A stretch of DNA of 64,000 nt from Streptomyces sp. I6. GTDB taxonomy: Bacteria; Actinomycetota; Actinomycetes; Streptomycetales; Streptomycetaceae. Below are positions 29,147 through 38,691 of the stretch, one piece after another. The stretch covers positions 1,643,501-1,707,500 of the forward strand of contig RHDP01000001.1 in the NCBI GenBank assembly GCA_003725745.1. The letters are read 5' to 3'. The translations under genes and the position numbers were made by a program. The notes beneath the pieces were generated by a model. The model worked only from the letters and a program-made list of their open reading frames with translations, searched no databases and was not told where the DNA came from. Each line of letters begins with the position of its first letter. Within the stretch, counting starts at the first letter, position 1.

Positions 29147-31347
29147 TCAGCCGTCGTACCGAAAGCGCGCCGGCTCGCCGAGCACCGAGCGGGCGCTCTC
29201 GAAGTCGGCCAGGCGGGCCGCCATCGTGGCCACGGCGAGGCGCTCCGGGAGGGCGACGGAGAACTTCAATCCGCGGACGGCCCGACGGTCCACATCCGGC
29301 AGTACGAGGTTCTCTCCGACGTTCTCGCGGGCCCTGCGCCATGCGGCCGGGGTGAGGTCCTCGCGCAGGCGCAGCCAGCTGTCGGTGGGCCGTTGCAGGG
29401 GGTCGGCGACCGACTGGAGGGTGGCCGCCAGGGTGGCGTTGGCGCGGTAGCCGGCCCAGGTCCACCAGCGGACGTCGGAGCCGACACGCGTGATCAGCGT
29501 GCCGCCCGGGTGGACGGAGTCGGGTGCGTCGGTTTCTCGCTGTCCGGTCAGGCAGGCCTCCGCCCGCCGGGTGAGGGAGACCGGCGGGTCCGCGCCCAGC
29601 AACACCTCCCGCATGGCGCGCGTCAGGGCATACGACAGTCCGGCGACGCCACCGTTCATCCACTTGGCGATTCCGCCGCCGTCGGCCGGCTCGACGAAGA
29701 CGCGTTTGCGCAGCCAGTCGATGTACGTGACCTGCCAGCTGCGTCCGCCGAGCAGCAATCGCCTGGGGCCGGGACGTTCCTCCGTGAGCACGCTCGGGTC
29801 GGTGCGGCCGATCTCCGTGCGTCCGGACAGGACGGTGAACTGCGGAGGTGCGGCGAAGGAGGCGGTGAGTTCGATGAAGTGCCTTTTGCCGAAGCGGCGT
29901 TCCGCCTCGGGACCGACGAACAGCATCCCGCCGTCGCTGTCAAGGAAGCCCTCCTCGGCGAGGAAGCGCAGGATGGGGGCGGCCGACTTGTCGAAGGGGG
30001 CGAGGCCGTTCCACTGCCGGTCCCACAACCGGTCGCCGAGCTTGTGCTGTTGGAGGGTGACGGCAAGCAGTTGCTGGGCCACCAGGTGACGCGGCTCCGG
30101 CGGGGGACGACCGGTTCCACCCAGCCCCGCGACCACAGCAGCAGCAGTCCCGCCGCCTGCAGCAGGGTCTCCTTGCGGGTGGTGAGGAACAGACAGTTGC
30201 GCACCGTGCCGGTACGTCGGCCGGTGCGGCCGATGCGCTGCAGGAAAGACGCGACGGAGGCCGGTGAGTCGATCTGTACGACGCGGTCCAGGTCACCGAC
30301 GTCGATGCCGAGCTCAAGGGTTGACGTGGAGACGATGACGCAGTCGCGGGCCTCGGCGAACGCCTGCTCGGAGCGGGTGCGTTCATCGACGGAGAGCGAG
30401 GCGTGGGACAGGAAGACGGTCACCTCGCGCGCGCGGAGCGCCGCGCCCAGCTCCTCGACCTGGCGGCGGGAGTCGCAGAAGACGAGCCGCTTCTCTCCTC
30501 GGTGCAGCGCCGCGATGAGTCTGGCCGCGTTGTCGAGTGAACCGACGTAGTCGAGTTCCACTTCGCCCGCGGGCCTTCCGGTCGGCTCGGGACTCGTCTC
30601 GTCGCCGCTTCCGCTGCCGCCTGTGGCCGGCAGGTGCACTTCGGGGGCGACCACCTGGCCGGTGCGGCTGCCGGCGCCCGCGCCTTGCAGCCAGTGCAGC
30701 AACTGGGCCGGGTTGCCGACGGTCGCGGAGAGCCCGACGCGCTGGATGGGCCGTCCGGTGACCCGCTCCAGCCGTTCGAGCACGGCGAGCAGATGCCATC
30801 CCCGGTCGTCCCCTGCGAACGCGTGCACTTCGTCGACGACGACGGCCCGGACGCTTCCGAGCAGGCGGGCATGGTCGGTTTTGACGCCGATCAGCATCGC
30901 TTCGAGCGACTCGGGCGTGGTCAGCAGGATGTCCGGCGCCTCGGCCCGGAGGCGCTGCCGGGCCGACTCCTTGGTGTCGCCGTGCCAGAGCACGGCTCGT
31001 CGCCCCAGCCACTGGGCGTACGCGTCCACCCGGCCGACCAGATTGTTGAGGAGTGCCTTGAGCGGGCACAGGTACAGCACCGATGCGCCGGTCCACTTCT
31101 GCTCGGTCATCGCCGACAGCAGGGGGAAGCAGGCCGCCTCGGTCTTGCCCCCCGCCGTCGGAGCCAGCAGTACGGCGTCCTGGCCCGCCATGAGCGGCGT
31201 GATCGCCGCCCGCTGCAGGGGGCGCAGATCGGGCCAGCCGAGGGTGTTGACGATGTGGTGCAGGACGACGGGGTCGAGTCGGTCCAGTACGTTGGCGTCC
31301 TCGCCACCCGGACCCTTCCCAACCGGGAGTCCCGCGTCAGCCATCAC
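29147..31347 (-). CDS. brxHI: BREX-2 helicase BrxHI; frameshifted as sequenced
   Basis: This is an Lhr-like superfamily 2 helicase. Motifs are LLAPTAGGKTEAA (Walker A), AVVVDEVHAF (DEVH box), VGLSATVGN (motif III), STSTLELGIDVGDL and QRIGRTGRRTG (motif VI). The C-terminal third lies in another frame. The frames meet at the five-G run 30102-30106, and one added base yields V-V-P-P-P-E-P-R-H-L-V-A and about 732 residues. brxHI belongs to the six-gene type 2 BREX set. Its GTG/ATG start overlaps the brxD stop, so the two are translationally coupled. Confidence 0.9.
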
Positions 31348-32693
31348 AGCTCCAGGTCGATGTCATCGGCCGACGCGGAGTCTGCGGAGACCGCGGTGGC
31401 CAGGTTCCGCTCGATATCGGTGAGTTCGCTGCCGACGACGGTGAGCCGGTAGTGCTGCCGGGGGTCGAAGTCGCCGAACTGGTCAACGCGGTCGAGCACC
31501 TCCCCGACGAGCTTCTTCAGGAACAGCCGGGGGGCCACTCCGACCTTCCCGCCCAGCGACCCGCCGACGGCAACCGCGAGGTCGGCGACATACGCGTCGT
31601 CGACGACGTTGCGCACGCGCTCGGGAATCTCCGCGGCCTTGGCGTACAGGTCACGGATGGTGAGGCCGAGTCCGACCAGGGACTCCTGGTTGAAGCCGGG
31701 AAGCCTGATCTGCACGGCGCGAGGGTTGTCGAAGCGCGGGTCCGTGGTGAAGTCGGTGGCCAGCCGCTGGGCGAGCGGCGCCAGACGCTGCACGCCCTGC
31801 TGACCGTCGTAGAAGGCCGGGGTACCCGTGATGACCAGATAGAGGCCGGGGAAGCGACCCGAGTGCACCTCGTCGATGAGCTGCCGCAGCGCGTTGAGTG
31901 CCTTGTCGCGGGCGTCCGAGCGGACCCGCTGCAGCGTCTCCACCTCGTCGAGGACGACGAACAGCCCGGTGTGCCCGGAGTCACGCAGCACGGTGAGGAG
32001 CCCCTGCAGGAACCCGAGCGCGCCGAAGTGGTCGAGGTCGCCGCGTACCCCGGCGGACCGGCGGGCGGAGGCGGCGACGTGTGGCTGGCCGCCGAGCCAC
32101 GCCAGGACTGCCGCGGCGGTGGCCTCGTCGTCGGCCGCGAGGGCGGCCCGGTAGCCGCGCAGGGCGGTGGCGAACGACGGGGCGTGCCGGGAGACCTCGG
32201 CGAGCCGTGCGACGAGCAGCTTCTCCACCTCGCCCGGAAGCTCCTCCGCGGTCGCACCGGCCGCGAGGGCGTCCTCCTCCAGTGCGTAGAACCAGGCATC
32301 GACGACGGGCCGCAGCGCGCTCGGCGGAAAACTGGAGGTGGTGAGCCGTTCGGTGAGCCGCCGGTAGACCGTCTCCAGCTTGTGCAGCGGGGTCTCGTTC
32401 TCCGAGATCTGGATCTCGGCCACGGCGAAGTTCCGGCGCTTGGCCCGCTCCCCCAGCCAACGGGTGAAGAACGTCTTGCCGGACCCGTACTCACCCCGCA
32501 CGGCCTTGAACACGGAGCCGCCGGACGCCACGGCATCCAGTTCGGCGTCCAGGGCCGCTTCGAACCGGTCGAGTCCGGTGGCCAGCAGGTCGAGTCCGCT
32601 GTCGGGCACGGCACCGCGCCGCAGCGCGTCGATGACGGTACGGCGGCGGGCGGCGCTCACCTGTGCGGGGCGCTGGGGTCCGGTGGTGCTCAC
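31344..32693 (-). CDS. brxD: BREX-2 ATP-binding protein BrxD
   Basis: This is a 449-residue AAA-type ATPase. The P-loop is GEYGSGKT at about residues 67-74 and Walker B is LFVVLDEVETLQ. ITGTPAFYDG is a sensor-like strand in this family. The start is set at the GTG at 32693 (V-S-T-T-G-P), since the frame upstream of it is not protein-like. The protein is part of BREX-2 phage exclusion, and its exact role is unknown. It is upstream of and coupled to brxHI, and divergent from the DUF262 gene with a 186-base shared promoter region. Confidence 0.9.
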   Translation of the reverse strand: MSTTGPQRPAQVSAARRRTVIDALRRGAVPDSGLDLLATGLDRFEAALDAELDAVASGGSVFKAVRGEYGSGKTFFTRWLGERAKRRNFAVAEIQISENETPLHKLETVYRRLTERLTTSSFPPSALRPVVDAWFYALEEDALAAGATAEELPGEVEKLLVARLAEVSRHAPSFATALRGYRAALAADDEATAAAVLAWLGGQPHVAASARRSAGVRGDLDHFGALGFLQGLLTVLRDSGHTGLFVVLDEVETLQRVRSDARDKALNALRQLIDEVHSGRFPGLYLVITGTPAFYDGQQGVQRLAPLAQRLATDFTTDPRFDNPRAVQIRLPGFNQESLVGLGLTIRDLYAKAAEIPERVRNVVDDAYVADLAVAVGGSLGGKVGVAPRLFLKKLVGEVLDRVDQFGDFDPRQHYRLTVVGSELTDIERNLATAVSADSASADDIDLEL

Positions 32694-32879
32694 GGGCAGC
32701 AGTCTTCCATTTGCAAGGAGACTCCCGTACCCGGACCGGAGGACGGCGGCCGGTCGGTGGGTCGGCGCTGCACGCGGCACCGCGGCGAGGCGCCCGCTTC
32801 GCCGAACCGGTTGACTGTCACCCGGAGATACTGCTGGAATCACTCTCCGTACATACGCCAGGGTGGGAGTGGGACGAAC

Positions 32880-34697
32880 GTGGCGGCTCTCGACAATGTG
32901 AAGCTCAAGGACGTACTCGCGGACGTGGCGTCGGGATCCTTACAGCTGCCGGACTTCCAGCGGAACTGGAAGTGGGACGACGACCGGATCCGCGCCATCA
33001 TCGCGACGGTGACACTGGACTACCCGCTCGGCGTGGTGATGACACTGCAGACCGGCGGCGCTACCCGATTCCGCTCCCGGACACTCACCGGAGCACGCCC
33101 GGACGGGGACCCGGCGGCGGACCTCCTCCTGCTGGACGGGCAGCAGCGCCTCACCTCCCTCTTCCAGGCCCTGTGGATGGACGCACCGGTGGAAACCGCG
33201 GACGCCCGGGGCAAGCCCGTCGAGCGCTGGTACTACGTCGACATCGCCAAGGCCGTCGGCGCGTCCGCGGACCGCGACGAGGCCATCCTTTCCGTACCGG
33301 CGGACAAGGTGCTCCGCACCGACTTCAACCGCACGGTGGTGCTGGACCTGAGCACCACCGAGGGCGAGTGCGCGGCCGGCCTCTTCCCTCTGCACCTCGT
33401 CTTCGACGCCCAGCGCGTGAACCTCTGGAAGAAGGCGTACATCAAGGCGGACGAGGACCGGAACTGGGATCTGTGGGGCCGGTTCGACGAGTCGGTCCTG
33501 CAGCAGATCCGCTCCTTCCAGGTGCCGATGATCCGGCTGGCCGCGTCCACCTCCATGGACGCCGTCTGCGCGGTGTTCGAGCGGGTCAACACGGGCGGGG
33601 TGCCCCTGAACGTCTTCGAACTGCTCACCGCGACCTACGCCGGGGACCGCGGGTACGTGGACCGGACCGGGGACTACTACCAGCTCCCCGAGGTGTGGCG
33701 GGAGGTCAAACAGGGGCTGGCGGCGAAGTACCCGGTGTTCGGCCGTCTGGACCGGGGCATCGAGAACGGGCTGAGCAGCATCGACTTCCTGCAGGCCATC
33801 GCCCTGGTGCGGACCTGGGAGCGGAAGCAGGCGGGCACCGGGGCGACGGTGTCGTGCAAGCGCCGGGACCTGCTGGACCTTCCCCTGGCCGACTTCGTCC
33901 GGCTGGCGCCGAAACTCGCCGACGCCTTCGCCTGGGTGGGCGACTTCCTGGAGCGGCAGTGCATCGTCCGTCCCAACGACCTGCCGTACCAGACGCAGCT
34001 CGTCCCGCTCGCCGCCGCCCGCGCCATCCTCGACACGGCGACGGACGGTCTCGGCGCGGAGGAGAAGGTCGACCAGTGGTTCTGGTGCGGCGTCCTCGGG
34101 GAGATGTACGGCGGTTCCACCGAGACCCGCTTCACCCGTGACGTCGAGCAGCTGGTCCCCTGGATCGCGCAGGACGAGCGGGCGCCCGACACGGTGGCGG
34201 ACGCCTTCTTCTTCGCCGACCGGCTCGACAGCCTCACCACCCGCAACAGCGCCGCCTACAAGGGCATCTACGCCCTGCTGGTCAAGCAGGGGGCGGTGGA
34301 CTGGCACTACACGGACAGGCCGCTCGGCCCCGGCCGGCTGGACGAGTACGGCGTGGACATCCGGCAGATCTTCCCCAAGACCTGGTTCCGGCGGGGCGAC
34401 AGCGAGGGCCTGCCGACGAACTCCATCGTGAACAAGACCCCGCTGTCCTACCGCGCGGCGATGGACATGACCGGGGCACCGGCCTCCTACCTGTCCACGA
34501 TGGTGGCGGCCTCCGACATGCGCCCCGAGTGGTTCGACGACGTGCTCGCCACCCACCTCATCGATCCGGCGGCACTCCGCGACAACGACTACGGGCGCTT
34601 CTACCGCGACCGCTCCAAGCAGTTGCAGGATCTGGTGCACGCCGCCATGGGCAAGCGGACCATGCTCCGTGACCTCGCGGAGGGCGACGCCCGATGA
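32880..34697 (+). CDS. DUF262 (GmrS-like) domain protein, BREX-associated
   Basis: This is a 605-residue protein starting at GTG 32880 after a GGGAG site. The N-terminal DUF262 (ParB/sulfiredoxin-like) domain has LQLPDFQRNWKW and the nucleotide-binding LLLLDGQQRLTSL (DGQQR at residues 86-90), then VFERVNTGGVPLN. DUF262 occurs in type IV restriction enzymes such as GmrSD and BrxU. No H-x-x-P or HNH nuclease motif typical of the DUF1524 partner was found in the C-terminal half, so the effector may be the next gene, whose ATG overlaps this stop (ATGA). Confidence 0.85.
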   Translation: MAALDNVKLKDVLADVASGSLQLPDFQRNWKWDDDRIRAIIATVTLDYPLGVVMTLQTGGATRFRSRTLTGARPDGDPAADLLLLDGQQRLTSLFQALWMDAPVETADARGKPVERWYYVDIAKAVGASADRDEAILSVPADKVLRTDFNRTVVLDLSTTEGECAAGLFPLHLVFDAQRVNLWKKAYIKADEDRNWDLWGRFDESVLQQIRSFQVPMIRLAASTSMDAVCAVFERVNTGGVPLNVFELLTATYAGDRGYVDRTGDYYQLPEVWREVKQGLAAKYPVFGRLDRGIENGLSSIDFLQAIALVRTWERKQAGTGATVSCKRRDLLDLPLADFVRLAPKLADAFAWVGDFLERQCIVRPNDLPYQTQLVPLAAARAILDTATDGLGAEEKVDQWFWCGVLGEMYGGSTETRFTRDVEQLVPWIAQDERAPDTVADAFFFADRLDSLTTRNSAAYKGIYALLVKQGAVDWHYTDRPLGPGRLDEYGVDIRQIFPKTWFRRGDSEGLPTNSIVNKTPLSYRAAMDMTGAPASYLSTMVAASDMRPEWFDDVLATHLIDPAALRDNDYGRFYRDRSKQLQDLVHAAMGKRTMLRDLAEGDAR

Positions 34698-35740
34698 CGA
34701 CCACACCGAGTGGCCAGGACCTCGCCGCGCTCAAGGGCAGAACCGTCCCCGTGCAGGACATCCTCGACCTCTTCCGGGTCAGGGTCCGCGACCACCGGAC
34801 GGTGCACCGCATCTCGCAGGCACTCACGGACGCCGGTCTCACGACGCTGCCGGACTTCGCCGTGTGCGGCCAGCGCAGCAACGTCGACGTGGTGCCACTC
34901 GCCTCCGTCCCCGCGCAGGCCGCTCCCGCCGACGCGGAGGAGGACGAGACGGAGGAGGCCCTGCCCTCGGCCGCCCTTCCGCAGCGTCTGCTGCTCGGGG
35001 ACATTCCGTCGGCGCGGCGCGGCCTGGTGTCCGTCGGTCCCGGTACGCCACTGGCGCAGACCACGTTCCTGATGCGCACGAAGGGCGTCGCACAGGTCCC
35101 GGTGACCACCGGTATGGCCCAGATCCACGGGGTGGTCACCTGGGGGTCCGTCGCCAAGATGTACGAGGCGGGCAAGGCTCCGACGCTGGAGAACGCGATG
35201 GAGAAAGACTCCTTTCCCCTCGCCGACACCCGTCAGGAGTTCTTCTCCGCCCTCCCGGTGATCCGCGAACACGGCTACCTCCTGGTCCGCGGCGGCGACG
35301 GCTGCCTCTCGGGCATCGTCACCGCCGCGGACGTCACTGACCGCTTCGAGGGTGCGGCGCGGCCCTTCTTCATCGTCGGGGAGATCGAGTCCCTGCTGCG
35401 CCGCTGCCTGGGCGGGGCACTGGACGAGGAGACCATCAGAGCCGTACAGACGAACAAGAGGCCCGAGCACCGCACCGGCCAGGTCTCCGACCTGATGTTC
35501 GGCGACTATCTGCGGCTGCTGGACGGCGGCCAGACGAAGACATCGCTGGCGGAGCGTGCCGACGCCAACTGGGAAGCCCTGAAGTGGCCCAACATGCCCA
35601 GGGAGCAGTTCATCGGCCGCCTGAAACGAGTGAAGGACATCCGCAACCGGATCGCCCACTTCGACGAGAAGCCGCTTCCGCAGGAGCTGCTCGACGAGCT
35701 GACGACGTTCGCGAAGCTGCTGCGGGCGTTCGTGGCCTGA
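34694..35740 (+). CDS. Tandem-CBS protein with C-terminal HEPN-like (Swt1-type) domain
   Basis: This is a 348-residue protein translationally coupled to the DUF262 gene. The middle holds two CBS repeats (about residues 110-220: TTFLMRTKGVAQVPVT, IHGVVTWGSVAKMY, GYLLVRGGDGCLSGIVTAAD), which normally bind adenine nucleotides. The last 100 residues are helical and contain DIRNRIAHFDE. R317-N-x3-H322 matches the R-x4-6-H catalytic motif of HEPN ribonucleases. A nucleotide-sensing RNase toxin controlled by or with DUF262 is an inference. Confidence 0.8.
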   Translation: MTTTPSGQDLAALKGRTVPVQDILDLFRVRVRDHRTVHRISQALTDAGLTTLPDFAVCGQRSNVDVVPLASVPAQAAPADAEEDETEEALPSAALPQRLLLGDIPSARRGLVSVGPGTPLAQTTFLMRTKGVAQVPVTTGMAQIHGVVTWGSVAKMYEAGKAPTLENAMEKDSFPLADTRQEFFSALPVIREHGYLLVRGGDGCLSGIVTAADVTDRFEGAARPFFIVGEIESLLRRCLGGALDEETIRAVQTNKRPEHRTGQVSDLMFGDYLRLLDGGQTKTSLAERADANWEALKWPNMPREQFIGRLKRVKDIRNRIAHFDEKPLPQELLDELTTFAKLLRAFVA

Positions 35741-35745
35741 GGCGG

Positions 35746-35780
35746 CGGGGTGCCTCGACGCGAACGCCAGGGGCACCCCG
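35746..35780. terminator. Bidirectional hairpin between the CBS-HEPN gene and pglZ
   Basis: CGGGGTGCC (35746-35754) pairs with GGCACCCCG (35772-35780) around a 17-base loop. It sits in the 47-base gap between two convergent stop codons, so it can serve both transcripts. Confidence 0.75.
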
Positions 35781-35787
35781 AACGCCG

Positions 35788-38691
35788 TCAGCCCGCTCGG
35801 AGGGCGAACTGCTCGCGCAGCAGCGCCTCGTGTAGCCGTAGCGTGCGCCCGTCCGGCAGGGTCTCCAGCACCTGAACGCCGTCGTAGTTGAGGAGCTGCC
35901 TCAGGACCGCGGCGAAGCCGTCACCCCGGGCGGTGGGCATGCCGGCGCGCTGGGCGAGCGCGGTCACGGGCAGGGTGCCGCCCGCGTCGAGCAGGGCGGC
36001 GAGGGCCTTGTGGACCTGCTCCTGCTGCGGCTTGCGCGCCAGACCGTCGAGCTGCACCTGATACGTCTCCGAGTGGAGCAGCGCCGTGACGAGCACCTCG
36101 GTCCGGGAGACGACGCTCGGGGTGAGCAAGGCGTCGTCTCCCCCTGCCGTCAGCGCCACGTCGAACAGCGCGTCGGGCAGCGACTCGGGGTCGGGCTGCT
36201 TCTTGCGGGGTTTTGTCGTCCCCTTCTTCGGAACCATGCCGGCCGGCTGAGCCGGACGCTCGTCCGACACCGGCTTCCCCACCTCCTCTGGAGCCCACCA
36301 GGGTGGCCGCTGGTCCCCCAGCTCCCGCCACCCGTTGGGCGGTTCCGCACCGAACGGCAGGAAGGCGAGCACCGGGATGGTGAACTCGGCGAGGGAGGCC
36401 CCGCCGTGGTAACCGGCTTTGAGGGCGGTGTAGCGGGAGTCCGCGTCCCAGAGCGCGACGACGGACGCGCCGGGCTCGGGCCAGACGACACGAGGGCCGG
36501 TGAGGGTGATCTCCCGTTCGGCGAGCGGGCCGCCGGGCAGGCGGTGCCGCGCGGACGCGGGCTCGGTGGCCGCCTCGGACCTCGCGCCGTGCCGGTCTAC
36601 GACATGGCCGTGGTCGCTGGTCACGATGACCGCCCTGCCCTGGTCCGCCGCCACCCGGAGCAGGTCGCGCAGGCCGGGCACGTCGTCGACCCGCCAGGTG
36701 CCGTCGCCGAGCTTCTGTTCCTTGGCGAGGCGGTCGTCGATGGCGTTGAGAACGACGGCGACATGCGTCCTGCCGTCGTTGAGCGCTTCGGTGAGGGCCG
36801 GGCCGAAGGTGTCGCCCGCGGTCTCGGTGCGCAGGTCGTCCTTGTGGAAGACGGCGGCCGGTGCCCCGCCCCACAGCTTCAGCGCGGGGAAGAGCCTCTT
36901 CTCGTCGGCCTGGGTGCCCTTCATCAGGGTGCCCGCGAGGAGCGAAGTCCGGGACACGGCCGTCACGGTGGGGAGGGCGGCGGCCATCGCCCGCCGACGG
37001 GGAGTGCCCTCGGACAGCGGGTCGAACTCCGCCCAGGAATGGCGCAGTTCCTCGCCGAGTTCGTTCGCGATGGCCGCGCTCATGCCGTCGAGCACGAGCA
37101 GCAGCACCCGCCGCTCCTCCCCGCGCCGCACCACGGGCCCGACCACCCGGTCGAGGAAGGTCTCGACGGTGAGCATGCCGCCGGGCTGGGTGCCGTCCCG
37201 TGTCCAGCCGGCCAGTGAGTGCGCGAAGGACGCGTCGATCTGCTGCCGCCGGTCCCTGACGCGCGTGCCCAGGGTGTCGTAGGCGGCCTTGAGCACGGAG
37301 TCCGGGTCGCCGCCGGCCTCGATGTGCTCCAGGGCGAGGTCGGCCCAGCCGGTCTCGGCGATGTGCCGCTGTATGCCGTCGCCGACGCTGGGTGCGTCGA
37401 TGGACGGGTCTGTGGCAAGCCAGCGGGCGAGACGCTGCCCCATGCGAGCGCGTTCGATGCGGGCGGACTCCTCCGGATCGGTGGCGAGCCGGTGGTCCGC
37501 GAGACGCCGTACGGCCTCAGCGACCGCGGCCGTGTCGCCCGCCGCGAGGGCGTCTCCGACGGCGGTGAACCGGGCTTCCAGTCCGCCGCGCAGCACGGGA
37601 CTCGCCGCGACCGCCGCCTCCGCGCCGAACTGGCGGGCCAGCACGGCGGCCCGGTCGAGCACGATGCCCCTGGTGCGGCGCGCCTCCCTGGCCTGGTCGG
37701 CATCGACGCCGCCGCCCCGGTGTCCGGCCGCCAGAAGCGTGCTCGTGTACTCCTCGGCGGACCGTCCGAAGACGCCCACCAGGGCGTCGAGTTGTTCGCC
37801 GACGGCCGGGGGCTGGTCGCCGAGGTAGCGTTCGGCTCGGCCTCGGGCCTGATACGTCTCGGGGGCGGGTTCGGCGTGCTGCCACAGGGCCGCGCATACG
37901 AGGCCGTAGGCGGCGGCGTCCGCGCCGCGCTCGGCGTCGACGAGAGCGAGCAGAGCACGTCCGGCGAGACCGGCCTGGTCCTCCTCGCCGAGGAAGTTGG
38001 TCAGCCCGGCGCGCTCGGGGCCGCGCAGGCCCAGCAGCCGTTCGGGTGCTCCGGGCCGGGTCGACCAGTGCAGCAGGGTCTGGGCGTCGAGCCGGTCCTC
38101 ACCACCGCGTCGCGGGCCGCTCTCGGTGTCGTGGCGGCCGAGGCGCAGGCGGCGCTGGGCGAGCGCGGTGAGGGCGTGCTGCCGGGACAGCCAGCCGCCG
38201 GGCACCGGGGGCCAGCCGCCGGGCGGGGTGGCGTCGAGCAGGGCTTCGGCGGCCCAGTTGACGTCCTTCAGGCGCGGGTCGATCTGCCGGGCGCCGAACG
38301 CCTCCCGCACGACGTCCCAGCTGTCGACCGTGTCGATGCGCTGCTTGTGGACGCGGGCGGTGATCGCCGGGTCGAGTTCGTTCTGCTCGCGGTCGGTGAG
38401 GACCACGAGGACGGCGGGGCCGGGGCGGCGGCCCGAGAGATGGTCGAGGACGAGTTCGTGGACGGCCAGCGGTGAGGGCGCTGACGCGACCGCGGCCGTC
38501 CGGCCCTCGCCCCAGGCGGGTTCGGCGGGCCCGTCCCACCGGGGCTCGGACCGCAGCAGCACGACCCGGCGCCTGCCCCCGCCGTCAGCGGTCAGGGAGG
38601 CAGCGAGGGAGGACTGCGAGGACAGGTACTGGGTGACGGTGGCGGTGTTCAGCCGGACGGCGCCCGAGGCCGCCGCGGCGGTGTCCGTCAT
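35788..38691 (-). CDS. pglZ: BREX-2 phosphatase-like protein PglZ
   Basis: This is a 967-residue protein of the alkaline-phosphatase superfamily. The PglZ core includes [18 protein letters not shown] (metal-binding Asp), [29 protein letters not shown] and [16 protein letters not shown] (D-H-G-H metal ligands). PglZ is shared by nearly all BREX types. The ATG at 38691 overlaps the pglY stop (ATGA); the open frame further upstream is shadow sequence of pglY. The C-terminal 100 residues look like a winged-helix ([21 protein letters not shown]). Confidence 0.94.
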   Translation of the reverse strand: MTDTAAAASGAVRLNTATVTQYLSSQSSLAASLTADGGGRRRVVLLRSEPRWDGPAEPAWGEGRTAAVASAPSPLAVHELVLDHLSGRRPGPAVLVVLTDREQNELDPAITARVHKQRIDTVDSWDVVREAFGARQIDPRLKDVNWAAEALLDATPPGGWPPVPGGWLSRQHALTALAQRRLRLGRHDTESGPRRGGEDRLDAQTLLHWSTRPGAPERLLGLRGPERAGLTNFLGEEDQAGLAGRALLALVDAERGADAAAYGLVCAALWQHAEPAPETYQARGRAERYLGDQPPAVGEQLDALVGVFGRSAEEYTSTLLAAGHRGGGVDADQAREARRTRGIVLDRAAVLARQFGAEAAVAASPVLRGGLEARFTAVGDALAAGDTAAVAEAVRRLADHRLATDPEESARIERARMGQRLARWLATDPSIDAPSVGDGIQRHIAETGWADLALEHIEAGGDPDSVLKAAYDTLGTRVRDRRQQIDASFAHSLAGWTRDGTQPGGMLTVETFLDRVVGPVVRRGEERRVLLLVLDGMSAAIANELGEELRHSWAEFDPLSEGTPRRRAMAAALPTVTAVSRTSLLAGTLMKGTQADEKRLFPALKLWGGAPAAVFHKDDLRTETAGDTFGPALTEALNDGRTHVAVVLNAIDDRLAKEQKLGDGTWRVDDVPGLRDLLRVAADQGRAVIVTSDHGHVVDRHGARSEAATEPASARHRLPGGPLAEREITLTGPRVVWPEPGASVVALWDADSRYTALKAGYHGGASLAEFTIPVLAFLPFGAEPPNGWRELGDQRPPWWAPEEVGKPVSDERPAQPAGMVPKKGTTKPRKKQPDPESLPDALFDVALTAGGDDALLTPSVVSRTEVLVTALLHSETYQVQLDGLARKPQQEQVHKALAALLDAGGTLPVTALAQRAGMPTARGDGFAAVLRQLLNYDGVQVLETLPDGRTLRLHEALLREQFALRAG

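Noticed and set aside
31452..32879. Upstream extension of the DUF262 frame
   Set aside because: It runs antisense through brxD. The DUF262 family start and a ribosome site fit the GTG at 32880.
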